Below are positions 17,487-27,567 of a DNA stretch of 64,000 nucleotides, piece by piece; positions within the stretch are counted from its first letter, which is position 1, and each line of letters begins with the position of its first letter. The DNA comes from a virus. A program made the translations under genes and the position numbers. The notes below the pieces were generated by a model, which did no database searches, was not told where the DNA came from, and saw only the letters and a program-made list of their open reading frames with translations. The stretch spans positions 1 to 64,000 of the IMG/VR virus record IMGVR_UViG_3300047550_006118. One strand, 5' to 3'.

Positions 17487-19709
17487 ATGGCCATAACCTC
17501 TATATCTAGAATGCAACAACGACGAGGCCTTCGGGCAGATCTTCCACCGGACCTGGCGGAGGGTGAGTTCGGATGGTGCCTAGACACCCGGGAGCTGTTC
17601 ATAGGAAACGGACCAGGATACGGGAGAAACAGCAGCATCCTCACGGAGCACAGCCCAAATGACGTCCTCATAACGAATCGCTTCCGCACCTACGATACCC
17701 AGATGGACGCGTCGATAGTCCGTGGCCTGGGCAGCAAGCTAAATGACATCGCCAGTGTCAAGGATTTTGGGGCCAGAGGTGATGGAACCCAGGACGACGC
17801 TCCATACATCAACGCGGCAATCCATCAGCTATTGGCCAGCAATGGCGTTATAACCGATTCGAACATCGCGACCAGGGTCGCATTGCGCCTGCCGGCTGGC
17901 GTGTATCGGATCTCATCTCCGATCCTGCTTTACCCATACGTTACCCTGATCGGAGATGGCATAGATCGCACCATAATACTCGCTGACGACGCGTCGACGA
18001 TGGATTGCATGCTGAGAACGGCCGATAGCAAGGGGAACATTGATTCCAACATCGGGAATGGCGGAGCCATCCTACCAACAAGAATTGCCATCGCCAACCT
18101 CACCGTCAGCACCAACACCAGATCGATCAACATAGCGCTGGCGCAACGATACCAGAGCATGAGGTTCGAAAGCGTGAAATTCATCGGAGGATACGCCCTC
18201 GGGGATGGCCTCACCGGTGTGCATGCAGGTGTTCATCTGGAAAGCATCGGAAACGGAACTCCGACGTATGACGCACAGTTCGTTTCCTGCGAGTTCACCA
18301 ATCTAACCTACGGCATCCTTGTTGATGACCCGGTGATATACACAATGGTATCACAGAGCCTCTTGCATGGCCTGTATCGGGCGATCAACATCGGAGAAAA
18401 CGCCAACTACAACGGACCGAGCTACATCAACGCTACCAATACCAGGTTTTACAACACCGAGGACCGTGCCATCGCGGTATATTCGTCGAATCCTGGCATA
18501 TCCAGTTCTTCCAACAGCTTCTATAACTGTGGCCCGGCAACACCGATTTTCTGGGACGTTCCTAGCACTCTCAATTCCAGCATCGCCGACGTGTTTGATA
18601 CCATACCAGGAATATTGGACCTAGGAACGTCTAACCTGATCGCGGATGCGCAGCAGAACAACCTCCCTGGTGGTGGCACGGTTACCAGCGTTGGAGCATC
18701 CGGTGGATCCACCGGAATGACGTTCGCCGGCGGACCTATTACCTCGTCCGGAACCCTGATCCTCGGAGGCACCCTGGGTACCAACAACGGTGGTACGGGC
18801 CTAACTGGACTGCCCACCAGCGGCCAGCTGTTGATCGGCAACGGCACGGGATTCACATTGGCCGCGCTTGCGGCAGGATCCGGAGTAAGCATCGTCAATG
18901 GACCCGGTAGCATCACCATAGCCGCAACCGGTAGCGGGACCGGAACGGTTACCAGCGTGAATGGATCCGGTGGTACCACCGGGTTGACCGTCAATGGCGG
19001 ACCGATATCAGTCAGCGGTACCCTCACCCTCGGCGGTGTTCTCGCGGTTGGATCCGGAGGCACTGGGCTGTCTTCCGTCCCATCAAACGGACAGATCCTG
19101 ATCGGCAATGGAGCCAGCTACACGAAATCCACGATAACGGCCGGCAGCGGTATATCGATCTCCAATGGTTCCGGCAGCATCACCATATCCTTGAACCCCA
19201 GCAGCGTTCTCGGGGTCGCAAACGGCGGGACCGGCATAACCACGGTTCCGACGAATGGTCAGCTCCTCATCGGCAATGGCAGCGGTTATGCAGCAGCGAC
19301 GCTAACCGCCGGTCCAAACGTGACCATATCGAACGGCAGCAGCAGCATTGTCGTTGATGCCGTCGGCGGATTTAATGGCACCGTGGTGACCAACATCAGC
19401 AATACCAACGCCTCGATCGATCCAACATCGGGCGCCCTGCGAGTCGTTGGCGGCGTTGGCGTCGGCGGGAACGTGAGCGTCGGCGGAAACGTGATCATCT
19501 CCAGCAGCTGGCCATCGGTGATATCACAGTCAACCATGAGCATAACGGCGCCCACCAGGGTGGAGATCACCTCCTCTCCGTTCAGGGTTGCCCAGTTCAC
19601 CACAACGGAACGCGACGCCATTTCGGCCGCCAACGGCGACATCATCTATAACAGGACGACCAACAAGTTTCAGGGGTATGCCAACGGGGTCTGGGTTGAT
19701 ATTAGTTGA
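17487..19709 (+). CDS. Tail fibre/spike with pectate-lyase-like domain
   Basis: About 740 residues. The N-terminus (SRMQQRRGLRADLP, then GEFGWCLDTRELFIGNG) matches the attachment domain of many tail fibres. Near residue 95 VKDFGARGDGTQDD opens a right-handed beta-helix of the pectate lyase-like type, which in other phages degrades or binds surface glycans. From about 410 come repeated GTVTSV..GG and NGGTGL..P..GQLLIGNG modules, typical of fibre shafts. I prefer the ATG at 17487 because a late-type promoter and AGGA precede it; the frame is open to 17454. Receptor or capsule specificity cannot be told. Confidence 0.85.
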   Translation: MAITSISRMQQRRGLRADLPPDLAEGEFGWCLDTRELFIGNGPGYGRNSSILTEHSPNDVLITNRFRTYDTQMDASIVRGLGSKLNDIASVKDFGARGDGTQDDAPYINAAIHQLLASNGVITDSNIATRVALRLPAGVYRISSPILLYPYVTLIGDGIDRTIILADDASTMDCMLRTADSKGNIDSNIGNGGAILPTRIAIANLTVSTNTRSINIALAQRYQSMRFESVKFIGGYALGDGLTGVHAGVHLESIGNGTPTYDAQFVSCEFTNLTYGILVDDPVIYTMVSQSLLHGLYRAINIGENANYNGPSYINATNTRFYNTEDRAIAVYSSNPGISSSSNSFYNCGPATPIFWDVPSTLNSSIADVFDTIPGILDLGTSNLIADAQQNNLPGGGTVTSVGASGGSTGMTFAGGPITSSGTLILGGTLGTNNGGTGLTGLPTSGQLLIGNGTGFTLAALAAGSGVSIVNGPGSITIAATGSGTGTVTSVNGSGGTTGLTVNGGPISVSGTLTLGGVLAVGSGGTGLSSVPSNGQILIGNGASYTKSTITAGSGISISNGSGSITISLNPSSVLGVANGGTGITTVPTNGQLLIGNGSGYAAATLTAGPNVTISNGSSSIVVDAVGGFNGTVVTNISNTNASIDPTSGALRVVGGVGVGGNVSVGGNVIISSSWPSVISQSTMSITAPTRVEITSSPFRVAQFTTTERDAISAANGDIIYNRTTNKFQGYANGVWVDIS

Positions 19710-19779
19710 TTTATCACGGCGTTGCCATGACATACTGATCAATGCGTAGCGTCTTAACTTTTTGATCCGATCAAACACC

Positions 19780-20328
19780 ATGGAATCTCTTCGAAAATCC
19801 GATACAAGATCAGCCATGAACAATCCGTTTATGAATGGCAGGAAATACCTGTCCAAATCATGGAGAAATCTCAGATCAACCCTGACCTCCGATCTGAGCG
19901 ATATCGACCATTTGACGATCGTGTGTGAGTTCTGGAAACAAGCTCCGATGCGCCCCAGGGTACTGGACTGGGATGATCCATTGACATGGCCAGAGGCATG
20001 GAACATGATGCACGAGGCTGAGTTTGATGAAAGCTCAATCGCCCTCGGCATGTTTTATACTCTGTTGCTATCGGAGGACCAGAGGTGGACGGCAGATCGG
20101 ATGAAGCTCATGCTGATCAGGGACCATGGGATGCAAATACAAAGGATGGTGTTGCTGATCGATGATCGATGGCTGATGAACCTCGACCATGGAAGGATCA
20201 TGGAAAAGGATGGCATCATGCCCCAGTTGATGGTACAGCAGAGGTATCGGTATGATGGTAAGATGCATGCAATTGAGTCCAAATCATCCAGCCGAGGTCC
20301 GGGCAAAACAAATGACAACCAGGCCTGA
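19780..20328 (+). CDS. Hypothetical protein, 182 aa
   Basis: No family recognised. Helical, rich in Trp, Met and Asp, with a FWKQAPMRPRVLDWDDP segment and WPEAWNMMH. ATG at 19780 is preferred; the frame extends to a TTG at 19762. It sits alone between the tail fibre and nrdA. A conserved enzymatic pattern is not visible. Confidence 0.5.
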   Translation: MESLRKSDTRSAMNNPFMNGRKYLSKSWRNLRSTLTSDLSDIDHLTIVCEFWKQAPMRPRVLDWDDPLTWPEAWNMMHEAEFDESSIALGMFYTLLLSEDQRWTADRMKLMLIRDHGMQIQRMVLLIDDRWLMNLDHGRIMEKDGIMPQLMVQQRYRYDGKMHAIESKSSSRGPGKTNDNQA

Positions 20329-20403
20329 TGAAGGTTAAATAAGAAGCTCTCGGTGCAGCCCCACCACAGAAATCATCAGGATAACCAATGAGGATTACCA
20401 ACC

Positions 20404-22743
20404 ATGGCCACCCATAAGCATGGAGAAATATACGTCACCAAGAGAGACGGACACAAGGAGCTTCTTAACATCGGCAAGTGGCAGGCACAGGTTGCCAAGA
20501 TTTGCCAAAACGTGGCCGATGTAAGCCAGTCCATGATTGAAATCGAGGCACAGCCTCATTTCTACAATGGAATAATGACCAAGGAAATAGACGAGATAAC
20601 GCTTAGGGCGGTGGTCAACCTAATAGACGTCGAAACAAACCCGGACGTTGGCCATACCAACTACCAGTATGTTGCCGGTAAGCAGCGGCTTTCCATGCTG
20701 AGGAAGGACGTGTACGGGGGATATTCGGTGCCCCATCTGTATTCCATCGTTCGGAAAAACGTCGGCGCCGGTGTCTATACCGATGAGCTCCTGTCTTGGT
20801 ATGACGAGGATGAGTGGAACCGCATGGAGGATATCATCGACCATGACAAGGACGAGCAGTATTCCTATGCGGCTATAGAGCAGTTCATCGAGAAGTATCT
20901 CGTTAGGAACCGGGCAACCAAGACCATTTACGAAACACCGCAGGTACGATACATGATCGCGGCTGCCACCGTGTTCCATGCCGAGCCAAACAAGGTATCG
21001 CGCATGAAGTACATCAAGGAATACTACCAGGCCGCTAGCGATGGCCTGTTCACGTTGGCAACACCGGTGTTGGCCGGACTTGGAACCCCGACCCGCCAGT
21101 TCAGTAGCTGCGTCCTGATCAAGAGCAACGACAGCCTGGATTCCATCTTTGCATCAGGCGAGATGATGGCCAAGTATGCCAGCAAGAGGGCGGGTATCGG
21201 ATTGGAGGTCGGCCGAGTACGCCCGCTTGGTTCCCCGATACGTGGCGGAGAGATCACCCACACCGGGATGGTGCCGTTTCTCAAGAAATGGTTCGGGGAT
21301 CTTCGCTCCTGCTCCCAGGGCGGCATAAGGAACGCCAGCGCTACGGTGTTTTGGCCGGTGTGGCATTACCAGTTCGATGACCTCATCGTGCTCAAGAACG
21401 GGCAGGGAACCGAAGAAACCCGCGTTCGCCACATGGATTACGGCGTGGTCCTTTCCTCATTTTTCTGGAGGCGTTTCAAGAACAAGGGCAACATAACCTT
21501 CTTCGACCCGAACGAGGTCCCTGATCTGTATGACGCTTTCTACAAGAACCCTTCGCTATTCGAAACCCTCTATGTGAAGTATGAATCCGATCCGACCCTT
21601 CGCAAGAAGACCATGTCGGCCGAGGAGGTTTTCAAGGGAGGCATATTCAAGGAACGCACCGACACCGGTCGGATATATCTGGTCTTCATCGACAACGTGA
21701 TCAACCAAGGACCGTTTGATCCGGAGTTCCACACCATATATCAAAGCAACCTTTGCCAAGAAATACTGCTACCGACGAAGCCATTTGAAAGGCTCGATGA
21801 CGCCGAGGGAAGGATCGCCCTCTGCACCCTTGGATCCATAAACTGGGGATCATTCCGAAATCCCGAGGACATGCGCAGGGCATGCCGCATATTACAGCGC
21901 AGCCTGTGCAACATACTTGATTACCAGGACTTCCTCAGCATACAGAGCAAGCTCAGCAATGACGAGATACAGCCGCTAGGCATCGGTGTTACCAATCTGG
22001 CATACTGGCACGCCAAGCGAGGATTCAAGTACGGAGAACCGGATGCGCTGGCGGAAGTCAAGCAGTGGATGGAACACCAGGCATACTATCTCACCGAGGC
22101 AACCGTTGAGCTTGCCCAGGAGCGTGGTGCATGCTTGCATAGCAGCAAGACCCGCTATGGCCAGGGCATATTCCCATGGGAGCTGAGGGCCGGGGCCGTG
22201 AACGAACTGACCGATTTCACGCCTGAGCTGGATTGGGAATCGCTGCGCGAGAAGATGAAGCTGCACGGGGTCCGCAATGCCACCCTGATGGCCATCGCAC
22301 CGGTCGAGTCGAGCTCGGTGGTGATCAACTCAACCAACGGCATCGAGCTACCGATGAGCCTGATCTCCACCAAGGAGAGCAAGGCTGGATCCCTGGTGCA
22401 GGTGGTACCGGAATACCACAGGCTCAAGAACAAGTACCAGCTGATGTGGGACCAGACCGATTGCATCGGCTATCTCAAGACCGCGGCCGTGATGGCGGCA
22501 TACATCGATCAGAGCATCAGCACCAACACCTTCTATTCTCCAAAGCACTTCCCGGGTCGCAAGGTACCGGCCACACTGATCGCCAAGAACATCATGCAGG
22601 CCCAGAAATGGGGTCTCAAGACCCTGTATTACAGCCTCATTGACAAGAAAGGGTCGAAGTCCGCAACTGAGGAGATTTCTACATCTCCTGAACCCGTCAT
22701 CCAGGAGATGGATGACGAAAAATGCGATGCTTGCACACTCTAA
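20404..22743 (+). CDS. nrdA: Ribonucleoside-diphosphate reductase class I, alpha subunit
   Basis: 779 residues, the usual length. Reduces ribonucleotides to deoxyribonucleotides for phage DNA synthesis. Key residues are visible: active-site Cys in QFSSCVLI (about 236), the NLCQE radical site (Cys about 450), its partner in IALCTLGSINW, and a C-terminal Cys pair (EKCDACTL) that relays electrons from glutaredoxin. An N-terminal ATP-cone-like region (TKRDGHKELLNIGKW) suggests allosteric control. nrdB, a glycosyltransferase and a glutaredoxin follow in the same direction. Class Ia-like assignment is secure. Confidence 0.97.
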   Translation: MATHKHGEIYVTKRDGHKELLNIGKWQAQVAKICQNVADVSQSMIEIEAQPHFYNGIMTKEIDEITLRAVVNLIDVETNPDVGHTNYQYVAGKQRLSMLRKDVYGGYSVPHLYSIVRKNVGAGVYTDELLSWYDEDEWNRMEDIIDHDKDEQYSYAAIEQFIEKYLVRNRATKTIYETPQVRYMIAAATVFHAEPNKVSRMKYIKEYYQAASDGLFTLATPVLAGLGTPTRQFSSCVLIKSNDSLDSIFASGEMMAKYASKRAGIGLEVGRVRPLGSPIRGGEITHTGMVPFLKKWFGDLRSCSQGGIRNASATVFWPVWHYQFDDLIVLKNGQGTEETRVRHMDYGVVLSSFFWRRFKNKGNITFFDPNEVPDLYDAFYKNPSLFETLYVKYESDPTLRKKTMSAEEVFKGGIFKERTDTGRIYLVFIDNVINQGPFDPEFHTIYQSNLCQEILLPTKPFERLDDAEGRIALCTLGSINWGSFRNPEDMRRACRILQRSLCNILDYQDFLSIQSKLSNDEIQPLGIGVTNLAYWHAKRGFKYGEPDALAEVKQWMEHQAYYLTEATVELAQERGACLHSSKTRYGQGIFPWELRAGAVNELTDFTPELDWESLREKMKLHGVRNATLMAIAPVESSSVVINSTNGIELPMSLISTKESKAGSLVQVVPEYHRLKNKYQLMWDQTDCIGYLKTAAVMAAYIDQSISTNTFYSPKHFPGRKVPATLIAKNIMQAQKWGLKTLYYSLIDKKGSKSATEEISTSPEPVIQEMDDEKCDACTL

Positions 22744-22761
22744 TGATCCACGAGGACCAAC

Positions 22762-23859
22762 ATGTCAAAAGACCAATATGATCTTTCAACAAAGACCAAC
22801 TACCTGAATCGAAGCATGTTCCTGGATCCGGCCGGACCGGTGACCATCCAACGGTTCGAGGAATTTCGCTATCCGAAGATATCTAGATTTGAGCAGGAGC
22901 AGCGCGGATTCTTCTGGGTACCAGAGGAGATCTCCCTGACCAAGGATGCTAGCGACTTCAAGGAGGCCAGCGAGGCGGTCAAGCACATCTTTACCAGCAA
23001 CCTCCTGCGACAGACCGCGCTGGACTCCCTCCAGGGCCGTGGTCCGGTGCAGGTATTCACACCGGTGGTGTCTCTGCCGGAGATGGAAGCGCTGGTGATG
23101 ATATGGAGCATGTTCGAGACCAACCTGCACAGCCGCTCCTACAGCCACATCATCAGGAACATCTACAACGTTCCAAAGGACGTGTTCAATACCATCCATG
23201 ACACGGCGGAGATCATCAGCATGGCCGCCAACATCGGCAGATACTATGACACGCTGCACATGCTCAATTGCAAGAAGGAGCTTGGCATCGAGGTCGGCGA
23301 GCAGGAACACATCGATGCCATATGGCTAGCCCTCAACGCATCCTACGCACTCGAGGCCCTGAGGTTCATGGTCAGCTTTGCTACCAGCCTTGCCATGGTT
23401 GAAAACAAGATCTTCATCGGCAACGGCAACATCATCAGCCTCATCCTGCAGGATGAGCTGTTGCACAAAGAATGGACCGCCTACATCATCAACCAGGTGG
23501 TCAAGGATGATCCTCGTTTTGCCTCCTCCAAGGCAAGATGCGCCGACGAGGTCTACAGGATGTACGCGGATGTCATCAAGGAGGAAAAGGAATGGGCTGA
23601 CTACCTATTCAAGAAGGGTCCGGTCATCGGCCTCAATTCCAACATCCTCAAGGATTTCGTCGATTACACCGCCTCTACCGCGCTGAAGGAGATCGGCTTG
23701 AAATGGTCGACCGCACCAAAGACCTCGCCGATTCCCTGGTTCTCCAAGCATTCTGACACCAGCAAGAAGCAGGCGGCATTGCAGGAGACCGAGAACACCA
23801 GTTACGTTATCGGCGTGATGAGCGATTCCATCAACTACGACGAGCTACCGGATCTGTGA
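22762..23859 (+). CDS. nrdB: Ribonucleoside-diphosphate reductase class I, beta subunit
   Basis: 365 residues. Provides the diiron-tyrosyl radical for NrdA. Family residues are present: the metal-ligand Asp in TALDSLQGR, Glu in SLPEMEALV, the HSRSYSHI block with the radical Tyr at about 126, and a later DELLHKEW with Glu and His ligands. Starts 18 bases after nrdA. The conserved C-terminal tail that docks NrdA is present (NYDELPDL). Confidence 0.97.
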   Translation: MSKDQYDLSTKTNYLNRSMFLDPAGPVTIQRFEEFRYPKISRFEQEQRGFFWVPEEISLTKDASDFKEASEAVKHIFTSNLLRQTALDSLQGRGPVQVFTPVVSLPEMEALVMIWSMFETNLHSRSYSHIIRNIYNVPKDVFNTIHDTAEIISMAANIGRYYDTLHMLNCKKELGIEVGEQEHIDAIWLALNASYALEALRFMVSFATSLAMVENKIFIGNGNIISLILQDELLHKEWTAYIINQVVKDDPRFASSKARCADEVYRMYADVIKEEKEWADYLFKKGPVIGLNSNILKDFVDYTASTALKEIGLKWSTAPKTSPIPWFSKHSDTSKKQAALQETENTSYVIGVMSDSINYDELPDL

Positions 23860-24563
23860 GCGAACCGGTGCGGATAGCGGTGATAACCCCGTATCACCTC
23901 GAAAGCATAGACGTCCTAACTCGCTGCTATTCGTCGGTTAGGGCTCAAACGTATTCAAACTTCGTCCATGTTTTCGTCGCTGATGGGTTTCCCAATCCAT
24001 CGGTGGTAAACCTGCCAGGGATAGAGCAGATATCCCTACCGAAATCACACGGAGATGCCGGTGCAACGCCCCGTGCCGTTGGTGCCATATCCATGTTTAG
24101 CCGCGGATTCGATGCCGTGGCATTCCTGGATGCTGATAACACCTACCAGCCAGATCATCTGTCGACCATGGCAAGTGTCATGGTGAGATCTGGTACCGGA
24201 GTGGTCAGTGCTACCCGCAACATCTGCACCACGTCTGGCGAGAACCTCTACGTCGATACCATCGAAAGCACCGGGACCGATTTTTGCGACACCAACTGCA
24301 TGTTTCTTGGCAGATCAGCGCTGCATCTGCTAACATACTGGATCACCGAACCGGCTGCGAGGCTATGGAGCGATCGACGGTTTTGGTCGGCGATAATCAG
24401 TTCCAACATCAGCAGGGCACATTGTCCACACCCGACGGTTAACTACCATTCTCGTTGGGCATGGCACTATCAGCAGGCAGGCAGGACGCCTCCCGGCGAT
24501 AGCGTGTGGATCAATGTCGACGGCAAAGGGAACCTAATACACCAATACCACATTTCCAAGTGA
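23856..24563 (+). CDS. Family 2-like glycosyltransferase (GT-A fold)
   Basis: 235 residues with the GT-A start (IAVITPYHLESIDVL), the RAQTYSNFVHVFVADG strand-turn, and a metal-binding DADN near 92. It probably transfers a nucleotide-activated sugar, perhaps onto phage DNA, virion or host surface; the acceptor is unknown. Starts with GTG overlapping the nrdB stop, so translation is coupled. A similar enzyme lies at 36312. Confidence 0.8.
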   Translation: MSEPVRIAVITPYHLESIDVLTRCYSSVRAQTYSNFVHVFVADGFPNPSVVNLPGIEQISLPKSHGDAGATPRAVGAISMFSRGFDAVAFLDADNTYQPDHLSTMASVMVRSGTGVVSATRNICTTSGENLYVDTIESTGTDFCDTNCMFLGRSALHLLTYWITEPAARLWSDRRFWSAIISSNISRAHCPHPTVNYHSRWAWHYQQAGRTPPGDSVWINVDGKGNLIHQYHISK

Positions 24564-24573
24564 AAGGATTAAA

Positions 24574-24837
24574 ATGAAGGCCGAAATCTACACCAAGACC
24601 TCATGTTCGTTCTGTGATCGAGCCAAGACCTTGCTCAACGACAAGGGCATCGAATACCAAGAGTTCATAATCAGCCCCGGGTTCGGGGAAAAGACCCTTG
24701 GGCCGAACCAGTCATATGTTACCAAGGCTGCGCTGCTCGAAAAGGCACCAAATGCCAAGACGGTTCCTCAGATTTGGTTGGAAGGTAGCTACATTGGTGG
24801 ATATACCGAGCTCGATGCGTTTTTCAAGCGGAGCTAA
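24574..24837 (+). CDS. nrdC: Glutaredoxin
   Basis: 87 residues with the redox motif CSFC at residues 11-14, the cis-proline TVPQIW and the GGYTELDAF glutathione-site turn. Reduces NrdA; its place just after nrdA-nrdB supports that. A ribosome-binding AAAGGA lies upstream. Confidence 0.93.
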   Translation: MKAEIYTKTSCSFCDRAKTLLNDKGIEYQEFIISPGFGEKTLGPNQSYVTKAALLEKAPNAKTVPQIWLEGSYIGGYTELDAFFKRS

Positions 24838-24846
24838 TGTGGCCGG

Positions 24847-24854
24847 GTAAATAA
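24847..24854 (+). promoter_or_regulatory. Late-type promoter GTAAATAA
   Basis: Late-core match 18 bases before the GTG start of the M15-type peptidase. Confidence 0.45.
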
Positions 24855-24871
24855 CCGAGAGGTATTGACGC

Positions 24872-25732
24872 GTGCCATTAAATCCACCCAGCTATAGCGG
24901 CCAAGACGTTTGGTTTAGTCCTGATGTGTTTGCCAACAAGAGCGAGATAGCGCTGTGGCAACCTCCACAAGCCAGGGAGGAGGCTACCGATCCTGCCCTG
25001 CAGGCGTGGACCAATGGATGCGAGATCAATGCACCCGGTACGGCGGAAAGCGCAAACCAGGCGGCGGCATATCGCCAGCGCCTGGTTGAAGCCGGAATAG
25101 TACCTGAAGCGCAGATGCTCGAGGCCGGCAAGATACAACCAAACTCGGCGGATGCATCAAACAATTCGCAGACCAGGCAACCTCCGCCATCGGCTACCAG
25201 CACGGATGGAGTTGAAAACCTGGGAGACTATCCGGCTTCCTTGCAGCTCGGAAGGAGCTGGACCCTCGGGCAGATGACCCTTCGCCCGTGGGTCTCGTTC
25301 CAACACATCATACCTCCCGGAGGCCATGCTGGCCTGACCCGTGGGCAAATAGTCGCAAATCTCAAGCTGTTAGCCCTAAACATACTGGATCCGATCAAGG
25401 ATCGATATCCGGATGTTTTCTGCACATGCTCGTTTCGAAATGAAGCAGCCGGCGCCACCAACCAACATCCAAGGGGCATGGCGGCCGACCTACAGTTCAA
25501 CCGAACGCAGAAAAGCAAATACTATGACATCGCGATATGGATCAGGGATAATCTACCATTTGATCAGCTTCTGCTCGAATACGTGAGCAGCCCGTCGGCA
25601 TGGATACACGTTAGCTACAACCCGAGAGGCCCACGGCCCTATGGACCTTGCAAGGTTGGCACCATGCTCAATCATAGCTTTGTTAACAGGGACGGATTGA
25701 CCAACATGGCACCGAGGATCAACCTTCCTTGA
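24872..25732 (+). CDS. M15-type peptidase, probable peptidoglycan hydrolase
   Basis: 286 residues. The C-terminal domain carries the metallopeptidase pattern: NQHPRGMAADLQF (His and Asp ligands, about 197-209) and WIHVSYN (His, about 243). The first ~120 residues are a Pro/Ala/Asn-rich linker with a SYSGQDVWF start that looks like an attachment segment. A late promoter precedes the GTG start. It could cleave peptide cross-links as a virion-borne entry enzyme or as an endolysin. No signal peptide is seen, so virion or holin-dependent delivery is more likely. Confidence 0.75.
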   Translation: MPLNPPSYSGQDVWFSPDVFANKSEIALWQPPQAREEATDPALQAWTNGCEINAPGTAESANQAAAYRQRLVEAGIVPEAQMLEAGKIQPNSADASNNSQTRQPPPSATSTDGVENLGDYPASLQLGRSWTLGQMTLRPWVSFQHIIPPGGHAGLTRGQIVANLKLLALNILDPIKDRYPDVFCTCSFRNEAAGATNQHPRGMAADLQFNRTQKSKYYDIAIWIRDNLPFDQLLLEYVSSPSAWIHVSYNPRGPRPYGPCKVGTMLNHSFVNRDGLTNMAPRINLP

Positions 25733-25799
25733 TTTCGTAGGTTGCGTTCAAAATAGAACAATCGTATCCTGGTTGATATCCAATATAGGAGAAGCATTC

Positions 25800-26126
25800 A
25801 TGCTGATAGAAAAGTTCCCGATCACGAACGACGTGGTCTCACTCAAGATCTCCAATGGTGACGAGATCATCGGTCGCATTGCCGACATCAACGACACGTC
25901 GGTGACCATATCGAAGCCGATGATGATGATCCTTTCCCAGGATCGTAACGGAAATCCGGGGATACAGATGGTCCCGTTCTGGATGCTCGGCGGGGACAAG
26001 GATACCAAGCATGTGATCAATCGATCCCACATCGTTTGCATGATCAAGGCGAGCTCGGAGGCTGTGAAGGGATATACCGCGCACACCTCTAGCCTGGCGA
26101 TACCAAACACCGGCCTGATCACATGA
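25800..26126 (+). CDS. Sm-like (LSm) phage protein
   Basis: 108 residues. The fold signature is an Sm1-like strand set (VSLKISNGDEIIGRIADI, then SVTISKPMMMIL) and an Sm2-like end (VINRSHIVCMI), separated by a flexible loop with FWMLGG. Phage-derived Sm-like proteins of this layout have been described from marine samples. Hfq and Sm proteins form rings that bind U-rich RNA, so it may chaperone phage RNAs. ATG at 25800 has a clear TAGGAG site. Stop overlaps the next ATG. Confidence 0.65.
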   Translation: MLIEKFPITNDVVSLKISNGDEIIGRIADINDTSVTISKPMMMILSQDRNGNPGIQMVPFWMLGGDKDTKHVINRSHIVCMIKASSEAVKGYTAHTSSLAIPNTGLIT

Positions 26127-27031
26127 TGCATCTGCCATTCCAATATGGCAGCTCCCGCAACTTTTGCGCTATCCCAGGATACACTGATCAACCTTTCGTG
26201 GTGATAGGTGCTCCGGTTGACTGCGCTACCACCTTTCGCAGCGGTACCCGCATGGGCCCCAATGCGATACGGGATGCCAGCATGATGCTAACGGATGGGG
26301 TCAACGAACGATTCCCCGTGGATCTGTTGCCCCATGTTGGAGATGCCGGAGACATGCCACTTTCGAGCGGCTATAACGAGGCGGCAATGGATGAGATATG
26401 CCGAATCATCCGAGATCTCGGCGAGAAGCACGTGGTAACCCTTGGAGGACACCACGGCATAACCCTGCCGATACTCCGCAGCCTGTACCTTCGCCACGGT
26501 TACCGACATCTCGCGGTGGTGCATTTTGACGCCCATTGCGACACCTGGGGGGATCATTTCGGCCAGAAGGATGGCCACGGCACGTGGTTGAAGGGTGCCA
26601 TCGATGACATGTTGGTCGATCCAACCCGGGTGATCAGCATCGGCATACGCAGCCCCGCCGACGAGATATCCAGGAGATTCCTTACCGCCCACGGCGGGAC
26701 CACGATATCCTCCAGATCCGCGATGCGCTATTCGCCGAAGGTCATGGCCGACATCATCCGTGCGAAGGTCGGCGATCGCCCAACGTACCTGAGCCTCGAC
26801 ATCGATTGCTTGGATCCCGCGTATGCACCCGGAACTGGTACCCCGGAGATCGGTGGGCTCACATCGATCTGGATGATGGAGGTTATCGAGGAGATGAAGG
26901 ATATCAACTGGATCGGTATGGATTGTGTCGAGGTTTCCCCGGCATACGACCAATCCCAGATAACTGCCCTCGCTGCTGCCACCTTCGTGTGGCAGTATCT
27001 CTGCATGAATGTTTCTCGCAACCGCCAATAA
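26123..27031 (+). CDS. speB: Agmatinase/ureohydrolase (arginase superfamily)
   Basis: 302 residues. The binuclear manganese ligands are all present: GGHHG near 108, HFDAHCDT near 134-141, and SLDIDCLDPAYAPGTGTPE near 225-243. The family converts agmatine to putrescine and urea (or arginine to ornithine). The SpeB-like spacing and GTGTPE favour agmatinase. Coupled to the LSm gene (ATGA overlap). With the AdoMet decarboxylase-like gene at 49898 it implies polyamine supply for DNA packaging or translation. Substrate is an inference. Confidence 0.88.
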   Translation: MMHLPFQYGSSRNFCAIPGYTDQPFVVIGAPVDCATTFRSGTRMGPNAIRDASMMLTDGVNERFPVDLLPHVGDAGDMPLSSGYNEAAMDEICRIIRDLGEKHVVTLGGHHGITLPILRSLYLRHGYRHLAVVHFDAHCDTWGDHFGQKDGHGTWLKGAIDDMLVDPTRVISIGIRSPADEISRRFLTAHGGTTISSRSAMRYSPKVMADIIRAKVGDRPTYLSLDIDCLDPAYAPGTGTPEIGGLTSIWMMEVIEEMKDINWIGMDCVEVSPAYDQSQITALAAATFVWQYLCMNVSRNRQ

Positions 27032-27045
27032 CAGGATCAAATCCA

Positions 27046-27567
27046 ATGGCAACCACGTACAACGGCATCTCGATTGAGATGAAGCATTTTAACCAGATCC
27101 GTCGGTATGTCCCACGGATATCCGAAATGGACCAAAGGACCCTCGACATCCTCATAGAGATGGGAGCTCTGCAGGTAAGCACGCTTCTCGAGCTAGCGAT
27201 CGCTAACGTCGGTGATCTGGATGTGATCAGCGCTGATGCGCACGATCTCAGTGATGGCAGCGAGGTCAAGATGGCAACCGTTCGGACCCATCGTCGCGGA
27301 ACATCATGCGGTGCCATGATATCAAACACAAAAAATAAGACCGGATTGATACGGGCGCAGGTGATGGAACCAACCACCGAAAAGTTCTATTATTTCACCA
27401 TACCATATGATGCCCATTCAAAGATAACCGGGGCGAGCAACATTGATATACCTTTCCATCTCGACGGCACACCACGGAAGGATTACAAACCAAAGATACT
27501 TCCAAACTGGTGGAAGTTCGAGGTCGAATCATTCGAAAGGATGTGCGAGGTTTCGAACCTTAGATGA
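27046..27567 (+). CDS. Hypothetical protein, possible PD-(D/E)XK-type nuclease
   Basis: 173 residues. Not confidently recognised. A DLSDGSEVKMATVRT stretch resembles the D...E-x-K core of restriction-like nucleases, followed by strands (GLIRAQVME, FYYFTIPY). The family looks conserved in T4-like marine phages as I recall. Starts ATG 15 bases after speB. Enzyme function is a guess. Confidence 0.5.
   Translation: MATTYNGISIEMKHFNQIRRYVPRISEMDQRTLDILIEMGALQVSTLLELAIANVGDLDVISADAHDLSDGSEVKMATVRTHRRGTSCGAMISNTKNKTGLIRAQVMEPTTEKFYYFTIPYDAHSKITGASNIDIPFHLDGTPRKDYKPKILPNWWKFEVESFERMCEVSNLR

Noticed and set aside
20335-20342. TTAAATAA as a late promoter for nrdA
   Set aside because: Weak match, and ribonucleotide reductase is normally expressed before late genes; kept out of the feature list.
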